Below are positions 40,920-49,119 of a DNA stretch of 64,000 nucleotides, one piece after another. The DNA is taken from assembly GCF_916858675.1 (NCBI RefSeq), contig NZ_CAKASM010000010.1:45760-109759 (forward strand), in the 5' to 3' direction. Both the position numbers and the translations under genes were made by a program. Below the pieces are notes generated by a model, which had not been told where the DNA came from, did not search any database, and saw only the letters and a program-made list of their open reading frames with translations. Positions within the stretch are counted from its first letter, which is position 1; each line of letters opens with the position of its first letter. This DNA is from Sphingomonas sp. Leaf21 (lineage in GTDB: Bacteria > Pseudomonadota > Alphaproteobacteria > Sphingomonadales > Sphingomonadaceae).

Positions 40920-42205
40920 ACGAGGGACTGGAACGCCGCGGCTTTCTCGCCGCGCTCGCTGGCGGTCTGGCGGGTGGGGCGATGCTCAACGCAGCCCCTG
41001 CCGAAGCGCAGGCGGACAAGCTGACCTCCTCCCTGCCCGGAGGCGCAGCCGATCGTGCCTATATGCTTACGTTGCTCGAGAAGATGGCTAGCCCCATACT
41101 TGGACGCATGGCGCGCGGACGACTGCAGCGCGAATGGAAGCTCGAGCTGAGTCCGACATGGGATGGACGCGACCCGCGGGTTGGCTATCTCGAAGGGTTT
41201 GGTCGACTGATCGACGGCATCGCGCCGTGGCTTGCGCTCCCCGACGATACAACGCCTGAAGGGCGCATGCGCAGCCAGTTACGACAGCAAGCGCTGCAAA
41301 GCTACGCGCATGCCGTCGATCCCAAGAGTCCCGATTATCTGCTGTGGCAAGGTGTAGGTCAGCCGCTGGTCGACTCCGCCTATTTCACGAGCGCGCTGTT
41401 GCGCGCGCCCGATGCCTTGTGGAAGCCTCTTGACGCTAAGACCAAGGCCAGGATCATTGCGGAAATTCAGGGCCTTCGCAGAATTTCTCCGCCATATACC
41501 AACTGGCTCCTGTTTGCAGCGATGAACGAGGCCTTCCTTCTAGCGGTCGGCGCGGAATGGGATCCGGTGCGTCTCGACCTCGCGATCCGGAAGTTCGAAG
41601 AATGGTATGTCGGGGACGGCTGGTATGCCGACGGTGTCCATTTCCACTTCGACTATTACAACAGCTACGTCATTCACCCGATGCTGACACAAATTTTGGA
41701 AGTGCTGGTCAACACCAACGCCCCGTTCAACAGCCTTGAACCAAAGGATCGGCTCCCGATCCAGATCAAGCGGATGCAGCGCTATGCAGCGCAAATCGAA
41801 CGGGCAATCGGACCAGACGGTGCATACGCGGCTATCGGCAGATCGTTGACTTATCGCACTGCCGCGCATCAACCTATTGGGCTCCTCGCGTGGCGCCGAA
41901 TGTTGCCGGCAACGCTTCCCGCAGGTCAAGTGCGCGCCGCAACAGTCGCTGCCCAACGGCGCGTGTTCGCCGACCCGTCCAATTTTGACGCTGACGGCTT
42001 TCTGACGATCGGTTTCACGCGACACCAACCATCATTGGGCGATTGGTATTCTAACGCTGGTAGCATGTATATTGCTGCTGAAAGTCTGCTCTCCCTAGGC
42101 CTTCCAGCAGACGACATCTATTGGACGACCACGCCGAAGCCGTGGACAATGTTGCTAGCCTACGAAGGAAAAGATTTCCAAAAAGATTACTACGTGAGCT
42201 ACTAA
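40916..42205 (+). CDS. DUF2264 protein, probable exo-glucuronidase-like glycosidase
   Basis: 429 residues with a twin-arginine-like start (ERRGFLAALAGGLAGGAML). DUF2264 alpha/alpha-toroid marks: DPRVGYLEGFGRLIDGIAPW, SPDYLLWQGVGQPLVDSAYF, TNWLLFAAMNEAFLL, then GDGWYADGVHFHFDYYNSYV and the closing LGDWYSNAGSMYIAAESLL. Some DUF2264 members have been classed as glucuronidases (GH154, from memory); substrate here is inferred from context only. Its start overlaps the DUF4861 stop by ATGA. Tat export would place a folded enzyme in the periplasm with GH2 and GH105. Confidence 0.85.
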
Positions 42206-42482
42206 GAGATTTAGGCATTCTGATGCAGAAACACTATCTATTGATAGCACAAAGATACTTCAGGTAGATGGTCCTGCCTACCATACAGGTATGTGAGAAC
42301 CCGTATTAGAATAATCTCGATGGATCGGATCAGGCATTTGCAGTCTGTAATCTCGGGTAGCGTCACTTGAAATGACGCGAACGAAGCTATGCTACGATAA
42401 CGTGCGACCCGGCCAATTTACTATATTCTTCGTATCTTCCTAAACCGCACACTCCCTTCCAGGGAGGAAAGCAGGAGCAGCA
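42206..42482. other. 277-bp gap before kduD with short inverted repeat
   Basis: AT-richer intergenic region between the DUF2264 gene and kduD. It holds the inverted repeat CATAC-AG-GTATG at 42282-42293 and a strong ribosome binding site for kduD, and is long enough for a separate kduD-kdgK promoter. I do not see the TTGTA-TATA motif of the other uronate promoters in it. Confidence 0.4.
42282..42293. promoter_or_regulatory. CATACAGGTATG inverted repeat upstream of kduD
   Basis: A perfect 5-bp inverted repeat with 2-bp spacer, of GntR-operator size, 190 bp before kduD. It could be an operator or a chance palindrome; there is no second copy to support it. Confidence 0.25.
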
Positions 42483-43235
42483 ATGAACCCCTTCGATCTT
42501 TCTGGCCGCATCGCCGTCGTCACTGGCGCAAATACCGGAATCGGTCAGGCGATTGCGATCGCATTGGCCACAAGCGGTGCCGACATTGCCCTCGTCGGGC
42601 GAACCCCAGCTGAGGACACCGCGTTGGCGATCCGCAGTCTTGGGCGACGCGCGCAGATCGTCTCGGCGGATCTCTCCAGCATCGATCCCGTCCAGCGCAT
42701 TGTCGATGAAACAGTCTCGGGCCTTGGAGGCCTCGACATTCTCATCAACAACGCCGGTATAATACGCCGCGCGGATGCAGTCGATTTCTCCGAAGAAGAT
42801 TGGGATGCTGTCATAGATACCAATCTGAAGTCGGTGTTCTTTCTCTGCCAAGCTGCCGGTCGCCACATGATCGCGAATGGTCGCGGCCGGATCGTCAACA
42901 TCGCGTCGATGCTTACTTTCCAGGGTGGCGTCCGTGTACCGAGCTATACCGCATCGAAGTCAGGCATTGGCGGCCTTACCAAACTCCTCGCCAACGAATG
43001 GGCAAAGCACGGCATAACGGTCAACGCGATAGCGCCAGGCTATATCGCAACCAACAATACCGCGGTTTTGCAGGACGATCCTGCGCGCAATGCCGCGATC
43101 CTCGACCGGATCCCGGCAGGGCGTTGGGGCGATCCCCACGATGTTGGCGGTGCTGCGGTGTTCCTCGCTTCAGACGCGGCAGCGTATGTGCAGGGCCACA
43201 TCCTTGCGGTCGACGGTGGGTGGCTCGCGCGATGA
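42483..43235 (+). CDS. kduD: 2-dehydro-3-deoxy-D-gluconate 5-dehydrogenase (SDR)
   Basis: 250-residue short-chain dehydrogenase that reduces the KduI product to 2-keto-3-deoxygluconate. Motifs: cofactor loop VTGANTGIGQAIA, NNAGIIRR, catalytic Ser in NIASMLTFQGG, YTASKSG (Tyr-Lys pair), and GYIATNNTAVLQDDP, the substrate-loop phrase typical of KduD. AGGAG lies five bases before ATG 42483. Its stop overlaps the start of kdgK by ATGA. Function is well supported by the presence of kduI and kdgK. Confidence 0.94.
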   Translation: MNPFDLSGRIAVVTGANTGIGQAIAIALATSGADIALVGRTPAEDTALAIRSLGRRAQIVSADLSSIDPVQRIVDETVSGLGGLDILINNAGIIRRADAVDFSEEDWDAVIDTNLKSVFFLCQAAGRHMIANGRGRIVNIASMLTFQGGVRVPSYTASKSGIGGLTKLLANEWAKHGITVNAIAPGYIATNNTAVLQDDPARNAAILDRIPAGRWGDPHDVGGAAVFLASDAAAYVQGHILAVDGGWLAR

Positions 43236-44245
43236 GTCGCCGACTTCTTGCATTCGGCGAAATCATGCTGCGTATGTCACCTCCGGGGCGTGAATTACTG
43301 ATGCAGACACCCCGTCTCGACGTTTGGGTAGCGGGCGCAGAGGCTAATGTCGCAACGCAGTTGGCTCGGCTCGGACATGCCGTGTCCTTTGCCAGCCGAG
43401 TACCCGATAACGATCTTGGTCGGGCAGCCATCACAACGCTGCGCGGGCACGGCGTCGATACGCGGGGTATCCATTATGGCGGCGAGCGCATCGGTCTTTA
43501 TTTCGTCACTTCAGGAGCAGGTTCGCGCGCTACGGACGTCCTTTACGACCGTGCGGGGTCCGCCTTTGCCGAGGCGCCGGAGACTGTCTGGGATTGGGCT
43601 GCCCTGCTAGAGGGCGTCACCCGGCTGCATTTATCCGGAATCACGCCTGCATTGGGTTTAGTTTCGGCACGCACCGCTCTTGCAGCGGTCAAAGCTGCGT
43701 CGGCACGCGGTATTTCTGTTTCATTCGACGGCAACTGGCGTGGCAAGTTATGGGCGCGTTGGGACGGAGACCCGCGTCAATTTCTCTCGGAGATCGTTGC
43801 ATATGCTGATCTTATGTTCGGCGACTATCGTGACATTGAGATGCTCTTGGGCCGCAATGAGTTCTTAAGGGATGGCTCCGATCCGCGTCGTGGGGCTGCA
43901 GAGGCAGCTTTTGCTGCTTTTCCAAGGTTGCAGATGATAGCTTCGACGAAGCGAGTAATAGAGCATGTCGATCGGCACCGACTGTCCGCTCGAATCGATA
44001 CCCGCGCCGAATGTGTTCAAGAAAAAGAGGTGCCACTTGCTGGCATCGTAGACAGAATTGGTGGTGGGGATGCATTTGCCGCCGGTGTGCTGCACGCGCT
44101 GGAAAGCGGACAAGGCATCGCGGGAATCGCGCGAACGGGACTTGCTCTCGCAACGCTCAAACATTCGCTGCCAGGCGATGCCTCGTTATTCCAACAGGCC
44201 GATCTGGATGCCTATCTCGCTGGTCAACTGGATGTTCGTCGCTGA
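43232..44245 (+). CDS. kdgK: 2-dehydro-3-deoxygluconokinase (PfkB family)
   Basis: 337-residue PfkB sugar kinase phosphorylating KDG to KDPG for the Entner-Doudoroff aldolase (not in this window). Start phrase LLAFGEIMLRMSPPGRELLM, first PfkB signature around AGAEANVATQLARLG, and catalytic second signature GIVDRIGGGDAFAAGVLHAL with the base Asp. ATG 43232 overlaps the kduD stop; a longer frame upstream is the shadow of kduD. Ends the uronate locus. Confidence 0.93.
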   Translation: MSRRLLAFGEIMLRMSPPGRELLMQTPRLDVWVAGAEANVATQLARLGHAVSFASRVPDNDLGRAAITTLRGHGVDTRGIHYGGERIGLYFVTSGAGSRATDVLYDRAGSAFAEAPETVWDWAALLEGVTRLHLSGITPALGLVSARTALAAVKAASARGISVSFDGNWRGKLWARWDGDPRQFLSEIVAYADLMFGDYRDIEMLLGRNEFLRDGSDPRRGAAEAAFAAFPRLQMIASTKRVIEHVDRHRLSARIDTRAECVQEKEVPLAGIVDRIGGGDAFAAGVLHALESGQGIAGIARTGLALATLKHSLPGDASLFQQADLDAYLAGQLDVRR

Positions 44246-44811
44246 TAGATTTTCAGCTTCTTACGATCTACTTGATCGAATAAATTACGCCGGTTTAGCC
44301 GCATAGGCAAAGGATTTCGGGGGCGTCGGTTTCTATATTGGCGGTTCTCAAATATGCCGAAGCTTAACGCGCTGCTTCGCGGGCTAACTGATTGTAATAA
44401 AACGCTCGTTCGGGTACATTATCCAAAGTAGGTCTTGGTAATGACCATGAAAAAGATTCACACCGAGCATATATCGTAAAAATCATAACTGTATCGGAAG
44501 TTAGATCTACAATGAACTGATCATAATATTATATATGATATCCACTCCGCGCGCGCCCTTATAAAATGCTTGATTTCTATCTTAATTCTATGCCACCTGG
44601 CATGGCGATATACTTCATGATCCAAGACTCCTTGTTGCTACTAAGATGGCACTCTCTACAAGAGGAGGCAGGTTTCTGATGATTTTCATCAAGCACCATA
44701 CTTTGTGCTAAACGCGACCGCTTGGAGTTTTCTATACGCACTATTTATCGCACGCGCCCCGCCCCCCCCCCCCTTATTGTAGCGACCGACGACGGAAGTA
44801 CCCTATAATAG
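44246..44811. other. 566-bp AT-rich gap with a 12-C tract, no gene seen
   Basis: Downstream of kdgK the base composition drops sharply compared with the flanking genes, reading frames are short and broken, and no RNA gene is evident. The gap ends in a cytosine run (44762-44773) just before the IS3 end at 44812. It looks like foreign or eroded sequence delivered with the insertion elements. Confidence 0.5.
44762..44773 (+). repeat. poly-C homopolymer (12 nt)
   Basis: Twelve consecutive C residues, preceded by CGCGCCCCG. It is 39 bp from the left end of the second IS3 copy and not in a coding frame. Length may be unstable or mis-assembled. Confidence 0.9.
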
Positions 44812-44865
44812 TGAGGGTCCCCCGGTTTCTCATCCAACCTGAGGATGAGTTTCCGGCGTTCGTTC

Positions 44866-45408
44866 GGTCGCCTTGGCAGCCGCTGCAGCAGCATATTCGA
44901 CCGGCGTCATCCAGCCAAGCGATGTGTGAGGGCGGCTCTCGTTATAGTCCCGTCGCCAGGCCTCGATCTTGGCTCGAGCGTCCGCGATGGATAGGAACCA
45001 ATGTGCGTTCGGGCACTCGTCACGAAGGCGACCGTTGAACGACTCTACGAACGCATTGTCGCTTGGTTTGCCCGGTCGGCTGAAGTTCAGCGTGACGCCG
45101 TTCTCGTATGCCCAGCGGTCGATAGCCTTCGAGATGAATCCGGCCCATTGTCCACGCGAATGGTCTTGGGCGCGCCGCAGGTCAACGAGATCCGTGCCAT
45201 CGCCTCGACCACCTGCTCGCCCTTGATCCCCTGGTCGACGTAGATCGCCAGCGCTTCGCGGGTGAAGGCGTCAACCACGGTCAGCGCTCGTAACCGCCGG
45301 CCATCGAACAGGGCGTCCGAGACGAGATCCATCGACCACATCTCGTTCGGCGCCAACGCCATGGGTAGAGTATCGGCCTCGCATGCCGATCGCCGCCTGA
45401 CGCTCAAA
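44866..45408 (-). pseudogene. IS3 orfB fragment (3' part)
   Basis: The minus strand encodes [40 protein letters not shown], and [16 protein letters not shown] where the Glu-Phe after the second Asp is shifted out; the end of the protein follows in another frame up to about 44866. Homology stops abruptly at about 45408, the edge of the nested DNA. Confidence 0.75.
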
Positions 45409-45494
45409 CCGCAACACCCAGGTCTGCAGCACGAGGAGTGATGGCAAACAGTCGATGGCGATACGGTCCAAGCCGGAGCAAAAATGCAGCCGTT

Positions 45495-45502
45495 GAAGGC
45501 TG
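45495..45502 (+). repeat. 8-bp target duplication, left side of IS66 element
   Basis: GAAGGCTG directly abuts the left terminal repeat of the IS66 element and is repeated exactly at 48358-48365 directly after the right terminal repeat. IS66-family transposition duplicates 8 bp of target, so this marks the insertion. Confidence 0.85.
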
Positions 45503-45589
45503 GTACGCCTCCGGTAGCGGCCGCCTTGCCGGTCAGGCGAAGGACCGGTCTTAAGCGCGCTCTTAAGAGTACGCTTAGGAGTAGGTATT

Positions 45590-45949
45590 GTGGGTCAAAT
45601 CACGGTTTTTGGCGGGCCTGAGCGCCGTCGCCGGTGGAGTGATGAGGAACGGGTGCAAATCCTGGCGGAGGCCTTTGCACCGGGTGCGTTTGTTGCGCAG
45701 GTTGCTCGGCGGCACGATGTTTCGACGGGGTTGATCTATACCTGGCGCCGCAAGCTTTGCCGACGGTCAGATGCGACGACTGCGGTCGCCGGCTTCGCCG
45801 AAGCGGTGGTCGTTGATGATTGCCCTGTCGAATTGCCTATCGTGCAGCCGACCATCGTCGTTGATCTGGCGCGGGGCGGACGCGTGAGCGTCTTTGCATC
45901 AGCGTCGCCCGATCAGGTGGCCGCGGTGCTCAAGTCCGTGATCCGATGA
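45590..45949 (+). CDS. tnpA: IS66 accessory protein TnpA
   Basis: 119 residues with an IS3/IS911-orfA-like helix-turn-helix (RRRRWSDEERVQILAEAFAP, then VARRHDVSTGLIYTWRRKL) and a C-terminal tail typical of IS66 TnpA. It is required with TnpB for IS66 transposition in studied members, presumably for end recognition. Ends in a 4-nt ATGA overlap with tnpB. Confidence 0.92.
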   Translation: MGQITVFGGPERRRRWSDEERVQILAEAFAPGAFVAQVARRHDVSTGLIYTWRRKLCRRSDATTAVAGFAEAVVVDDCPVELPIVQPTIVVDLARGGRVSVFASASPDQVAAVLKSVIR

Positions 45950-46293
45950 TACCTGTTCCGAACGGCGCGAAAGTTTGGCTGGCGTTGGGTCACACGGACA
46001 TGCGGCGTGGCATGCGTTCGCTCGCATTGCAGGTTCAACAAGCGCTGAACAAGGACGTCCACGCCGGCGACCTGTACGTGTTCCGCGGGAAGAGCGGGGC
46101 GCTGTGTAAGATCCTTTGGCATGACGGGCTGGGCATGTCGCTGTATGCCAAGCGGCTGGAGCGCGGCCGCTTCGTGTGGCCAGCTGCAAAGGACGGCACA
46201 GTCGCGATCTCGGGCTCGGCGATGGCATGCCTGCTCGAAGGTATCGACTGGCGCAACCCGCAGGAAACGTGGCGTCCGACCCACGTTGGGTAA
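45946..46293 (+). CDS. tnpB: IS66 accessory protein TnpB
   Basis: 115 residues of the IS66 Orf2 family: VWLALGHTDMRRGMRSLALQ, then DLYVFRGKSGALCKILWHDG and LGMSLYAKRLERGRFVWP. Full length for the family. Needed for transposition in characterised IS66 elements though its activity is unknown. Coupled to tnpA by overlap; 88 bp separate it from tnpC. Confidence 0.93.
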   Translation: MIPVPNGAKVWLALGHTDMRRGMRSLALQVQQALNKDVHAGDLYVFRGKSGALCKILWHDGLGMSLYAKRLERGRFVWPAAKDGTVAISGSAMACLLEGIDWRNPQETWRPTHVG

Positions 46294-46381
46294 CAAATTC
46301 CAGCGGCAGCCGGGATGACAAAAGCGGCTGAAATCTGCCAAAAATCGTAGGTTCCTCAAAGGTGTTCTGGTATAATCGGGC

Positions 46382-48052
46382 ATGCTTTCGAGCGATGCCT
46401 CCGACGAGCTTTTGCAGCTTCGCACTGAGTTGGCGGTCGCTCGTGATCTCGCGGAAAAGGGCCAGGCGAACGCGCTCAATGCCGAAGCCGAAGCCGAAGC
46501 GGCGCGCGTCAGAGCGATCAACGCCGATCTGCTAGCCCGCAATGCTCATCTCGAGTTGATAAACGAGAAGATGCGCCGCGACAAATACGGCGCCAGCTCG
46601 GAGCGCAGCCGTCGGCTGATCGACCAGCTGGAACTGACGTTCGAGGAACTCGAGGCGGACGCTGCCGAAGCCGAGAGCCTCGGCGCAATAGCCGCCGCTA
46701 AAGCGACGACGGTGACCGCGTTCACCCGCGTCCGGTCCACCCGTCGCGACTTCGATCCAGGCTTGCCGCGCGAACAGGTCGTCATCCCGGCGCCCGAGCT
46801 GTGCCCCTGCTGCGGGTCTGCCGACCTTAGCCATCTTCCGGCCGACATCACCGAGACGCTCGAAAAGGTGCCCGCCCGCCACAAGGTGATTCAGACCGTG
46901 CGGGAAAAGGTCTCTTGCCGTCGGTGCGAGAAGATCAGCCAGCCACCGGCGCCGTTCCACGTCACCCCGAGGGGCATGTTCGGGCCGCACTTTCTGGCCA
47001 GTTTGGTCTTTCAGAAATACGGTCTGCACCAGCCGCTCAACAGTCAGCGCGATCGCCTCGAGAGCGAGGGCATCTCCTTGAGCCTGTCGACGCTCGCAGA
47101 TCAGATCGGCGCAGTGAGCGTAGCTGCCAGGCCCTTGTTCCTGCTAATTGAAGCGCACGTCCTGGCGGCCGAGCGTCTCCACGGCGATGACACCACCGTC
47201 CCGCGGCTGGCGAAGTACAAGACCGACGTCGCGCGGATCTGGGATTACGTGCGCGACGACCGCCCGTTCGGCGGTCCAGCACCGCCGGCAGTGCTGTGCT
47301 ATTACTCGCGGACCCGGAAAGGCGAACATCCCCGCGGCCATCTCGCTGGCTATACCGGCATTTTGCAGGTCGACCGCTATGCCGGCTTCAACGACATGTT
47401 CCGCGATGGCTGGGCTGACAAACCGATGACGCGGGCGAATTGCTGGGCTCACGCTCGTCGGCAGTTCTTCGAGCTGGCCGATGTGGCGCGTCAGCTCAAG
47501 CGCCAGAAGGGCGGCGTGCCGCTCGTTTCGCCGTTCGCGAAGGAGGCGCTGGAATGGATCGACCAGATCTTCGCGATCGAGCAAAAGATCAACGGGCTGA
47601 CTGCCGGCGAGCGCCTGAGCGTGCGCCAGGAACGCGTCGCACCCCTGATCCAAGCACTGGAAACCTGGATGCGGGAAAAGCGCGGCATTCTGTCGCGTCA
47701 CGATGCCGTCGCCAAAGCGATCGCCTATCTGCTCAACGACTGGTCCGGATTCACGACATTTCTCGAGGACGGTCGGATCTGCCTGACGAATAACGCGGCC
47801 GAGCGAGAGTTGCGCAGCGTAGCCCGCGGCAGGAAAGCCTGGCTGTTTGTCGGCTCGGATCGCGGCGGTGAGCGCGCTGCGATGATGTACAGCCTGATCG
47901 GCACCGCCAGGCTCAACGGCGTCGATCCGCTCGCGTGGCTTACCGACGTACTTGTCCGTATCGCCGATCTGCCGCAATCCCGGCTTCACGAGTTGCTGCC
48001 TTGGGAATGGACCCGCCTTCGTAAAACGCCGCTCGTGCAAGAGGCTGCCTGA
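46382..48052 (+). CDS. tnpC: IS66 transposase TnpC (DDE)
   Basis: 556 residues: N-terminal leucine-rich coiled coil (about 1-75), a zinc-finger-like region with CPCCGSADLSHL and SCRRCEK (about 140-180), and the DDE core with HGDDTTVPRL, YAGFNDMF, NCWAHARRQFFELAD, and the C-terminal NNAAERELRSVARGRKAWLF carrying the Glu. Full length with no defects, so probably active. Its stop overlaps the start of the small following gene by one base (TGATG). Confidence 0.95.
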   Translation: MLSSDASDELLQLRTELAVARDLAEKGQANALNAEAEAEAARVRAINADLLARNAHLELINEKMRRDKYGASSERSRRLIDQLELTFEELEADAAEAESLGAIAAAKATTVTAFTRVRSTRRDFDPGLPREQVVIPAPELCPCCGSADLSHLPADITETLEKVPARHKVIQTVREKVSCRRCEKISQPPAPFHVTPRGMFGPHFLASLVFQKYGLHQPLNSQRDRLESEGISLSLSTLADQIGAVSVAARPLFLLIEAHVLAAERLHGDDTTVPRLAKYKTDVARIWDYVRDDRPFGGPAPPAVLCYYSRTRKGEHPRGHLAGYTGILQVDRYAGFNDMFRDGWADKPMTRANCWAHARRQFFELADVARQLKRQKGGVPLVSPFAKEALEWIDQIFAIEQKINGLTAGERLSVRQERVAPLIQALETWMREKRGILSRHDAVAKAIAYLLNDWSGFTTFLEDGRICLTNNAAERELRSVARGRKAWLFVGSDRGGERAAMMYSLIGTARLNGVDPLAWLTDVLVRIADLPQSRLHELLPWEWTRLRKTPLVQEAA

Positions 48053-48303
48053 TGACTGATCCCCAACCCGAACCCGAACTGATCGAATCTTCGCTGAACC
48101 GGACGATCGAGCGAGGCGGCAGGCGACTGGAAGTCCGCATCGTCCGTCTAGCAACTGAGCGAGGGTGGTCTCTCGAAGTGGTCAACGATCACAACACCTC
48201 GATCGTCTGGGACGATCAGTTCGAAACCGATCGGCAGGCTGATGCAGCCTTCCAAAGCGCGCTGGCCGAAGAAGGTTTCGAGGCCTTCCTCGACAAGGAC
48301 TGA
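48052..48303 (+). CDS. small IS66 passenger protein, unknown function
   Basis: 83-residue acidic protein starting MTDPQPEPELIESSLNRTIE and continuing with strand-rich sequence (RLEVRIVRLATERGWSLEVV, WDDQFETDRQADAAFQSALA). No motif recognised. It lies inside the right end of the IS66 element and is translationally coupled to tnpC (TGATG), so it belongs to the element and might modulate transposition. Confidence 0.75.
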   Translation: MTDPQPEPELIESSLNRTIERGGRRLEVRIVRLATERGWSLEVVNDHNTSIVWDDQFETDRQADAAFQSALAEEGFEAFLDKD

Positions 48304-48357
48304 CGCACCAGCCCCGCTCCGATAGCCGTCAATCCGCGGCCCCTATCGGATGCGTAC

Positions 48358-48365
48358 GAAGGCTG
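48358..48365 (+). repeat. 8-bp target duplication, right side of IS66 element
   Basis: GAAGGCTG, exact copy of 45495-45502, directly after the right terminal repeat. Confidence 0.85.
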
Positions 48366-48510
48366 AACCAGCTTGTTAGGACGACCGTGCGCGTATCCCA
48401 TCATGGCCAGGGATCGAGATGTCTCACAAACAGGCCGGATTAATTTACGCAGATTGAGCAGCCTATCGCGTTTCATGTTTGCCAGACGGGGGCGGGCCAT
48501 ACATTTTTTG

Positions 48511-48760
48511 CCAAAACGTCCTGCAGGAGTGCTTGTCCAGGCTCAGGTCGGCAACCAGCTGTTTCAGCTGCCGGTTCTCATCCTCAAGCTGCTTCAGGCG
48601 CCTCAGCTCGCCGACCCCGACCGCCGTACAGCGTCTTCTGGCGGTAGAACGTCTGCTCCGAAATCCCCATCCGCCGGATGACTTCGGCTACCGGCGTGCC
48701 GGTTTCGGCCTGCTTCAGCGCGAACGCAATCTGCTCGTCTGTGTACCTAGATTTCTTCAT
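48511..48760 (-). pseudogene. IS3 orfA fragment of copy 2
   Basis: The minus strand starts MKKSRYTDEQIAFALKQAET and GTPVAEVIRRMGISEQTFYR; a one-base shift near 48625 moves the rest (RRLKQLEDENRQLKQLVADL and SLDKH) to another frame. Broken just before the family end (LQDVL-KK). It completes copy 2 of the IS3 element. Confidence 0.8.
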
Positions 48761-48859
48761 TCCCAGCTCCTTGCCCGAAGGCTTCTCAAGGCCGGAAAAC
48801 TCTCGCTCAAATTGGCTAAAAAACAGGTAGGACGTCAGTACGCGGGCCACCTGTCCTCC

Positions 48860-49080
48860 TGCTCGCGCTACCCAACCAGCGCTGGAGCCTGGACTTCGTC
48901 CATGATCAGGCTTCACTCCTCGCTCGCTACGCCACACCCGCAGCGTTCGCCACCGAACTCGAAACTCGAAAAGCAACGGGTGGGTTTAAACCCACCCGTT
49001 GCTTCACTAGGGCCGGAATTCCGTGTTGGACAGCAAACGACACGGTTGATGAGAGGACGGTCGATAACGGCCCCCGTACG
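48860..49080 (+). pseudogene. another IS3-family orfB scrap with central deletion
   Basis: The plus strand reads NQRWSLDFVHDQASLLARYA and TPAAFATELEKQRVGLNP. The first words belong to the start of an IS3 integrase core (NQRWSLDFV-DQL) and the rest to the C-terminus (RYATPAAFA-EL), so the middle is deleted. It is a different IS3 subgroup from the element next to it. It ends just before the GH5 gene. Confidence 0.6.
48972..49003. repeat. 32-bp perfect palindrome
   Basis: AGCAACGGGTGGGTTT followed at once by its exact reverse complement AAACCCACCCGTTGCT. It lies inside the IS3 scrap, 117 bp beyond the stop of the GH5 gene on the minus strand. Transcribed from either side it would fold into a 13-14 bp stem with a small loop and could terminate or protect the GH5 transcript. 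Confidence 0.85.
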
Positions 49081-49119
49081 ATGAAAGTCGCGGGGGATTC
49101 CTCGATTCCCCCGCATAGG

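Larger units (their letters stand above)
45503..48357 (+). mobile_element. IS66-family insertion sequence, complete (2855 bp)
   Basis: Imperfect terminal inverted repeats of about 22 bp: left GTACGCCTCCGGTAGCGGCC at 45503, right (reverse strand from 48357) GTACGCATCCGATAGGGGCC. Exact 8-bp direct repeats GAAGGCTG flank both ends. Inside are the three IS66 genes tnpA, tnpB and tnpC plus a small fourth gene, all on the plus strand, closely spaced and uninterrupted. Intact ends, frames and target duplication indicate recent insertion and likely mobility. Confidence 0.9.
44812..48837. mobile_element. IS3-family element, copy 2, split by nested insertions
   Basis: The left end at 44812 is TGAGGGTCCCCCGGTTTCTC, identical to copy 1 at 28639; the right end at about 48837 reads TGACGTCCTACCTGTTT on the minus strand. 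Between 44866 and about 45408 lies the orfB 3' part and between about 48511 and 48760 the orfA part, on the minus strand in the proper order. The centre (about 45410-48500) is other DNA: an unassigned flank plus a complete IS66 element. The IS3 copy was therefore already present when the IS66 element and its host segment arrived. Confidence 0.75.

Noticed and set aside
47144..48154. 336-codon minus-strand frame across the IS66 transposase
   Set aside because: Exact antisense of tnpC, which has complete IS66 transposase motifs.
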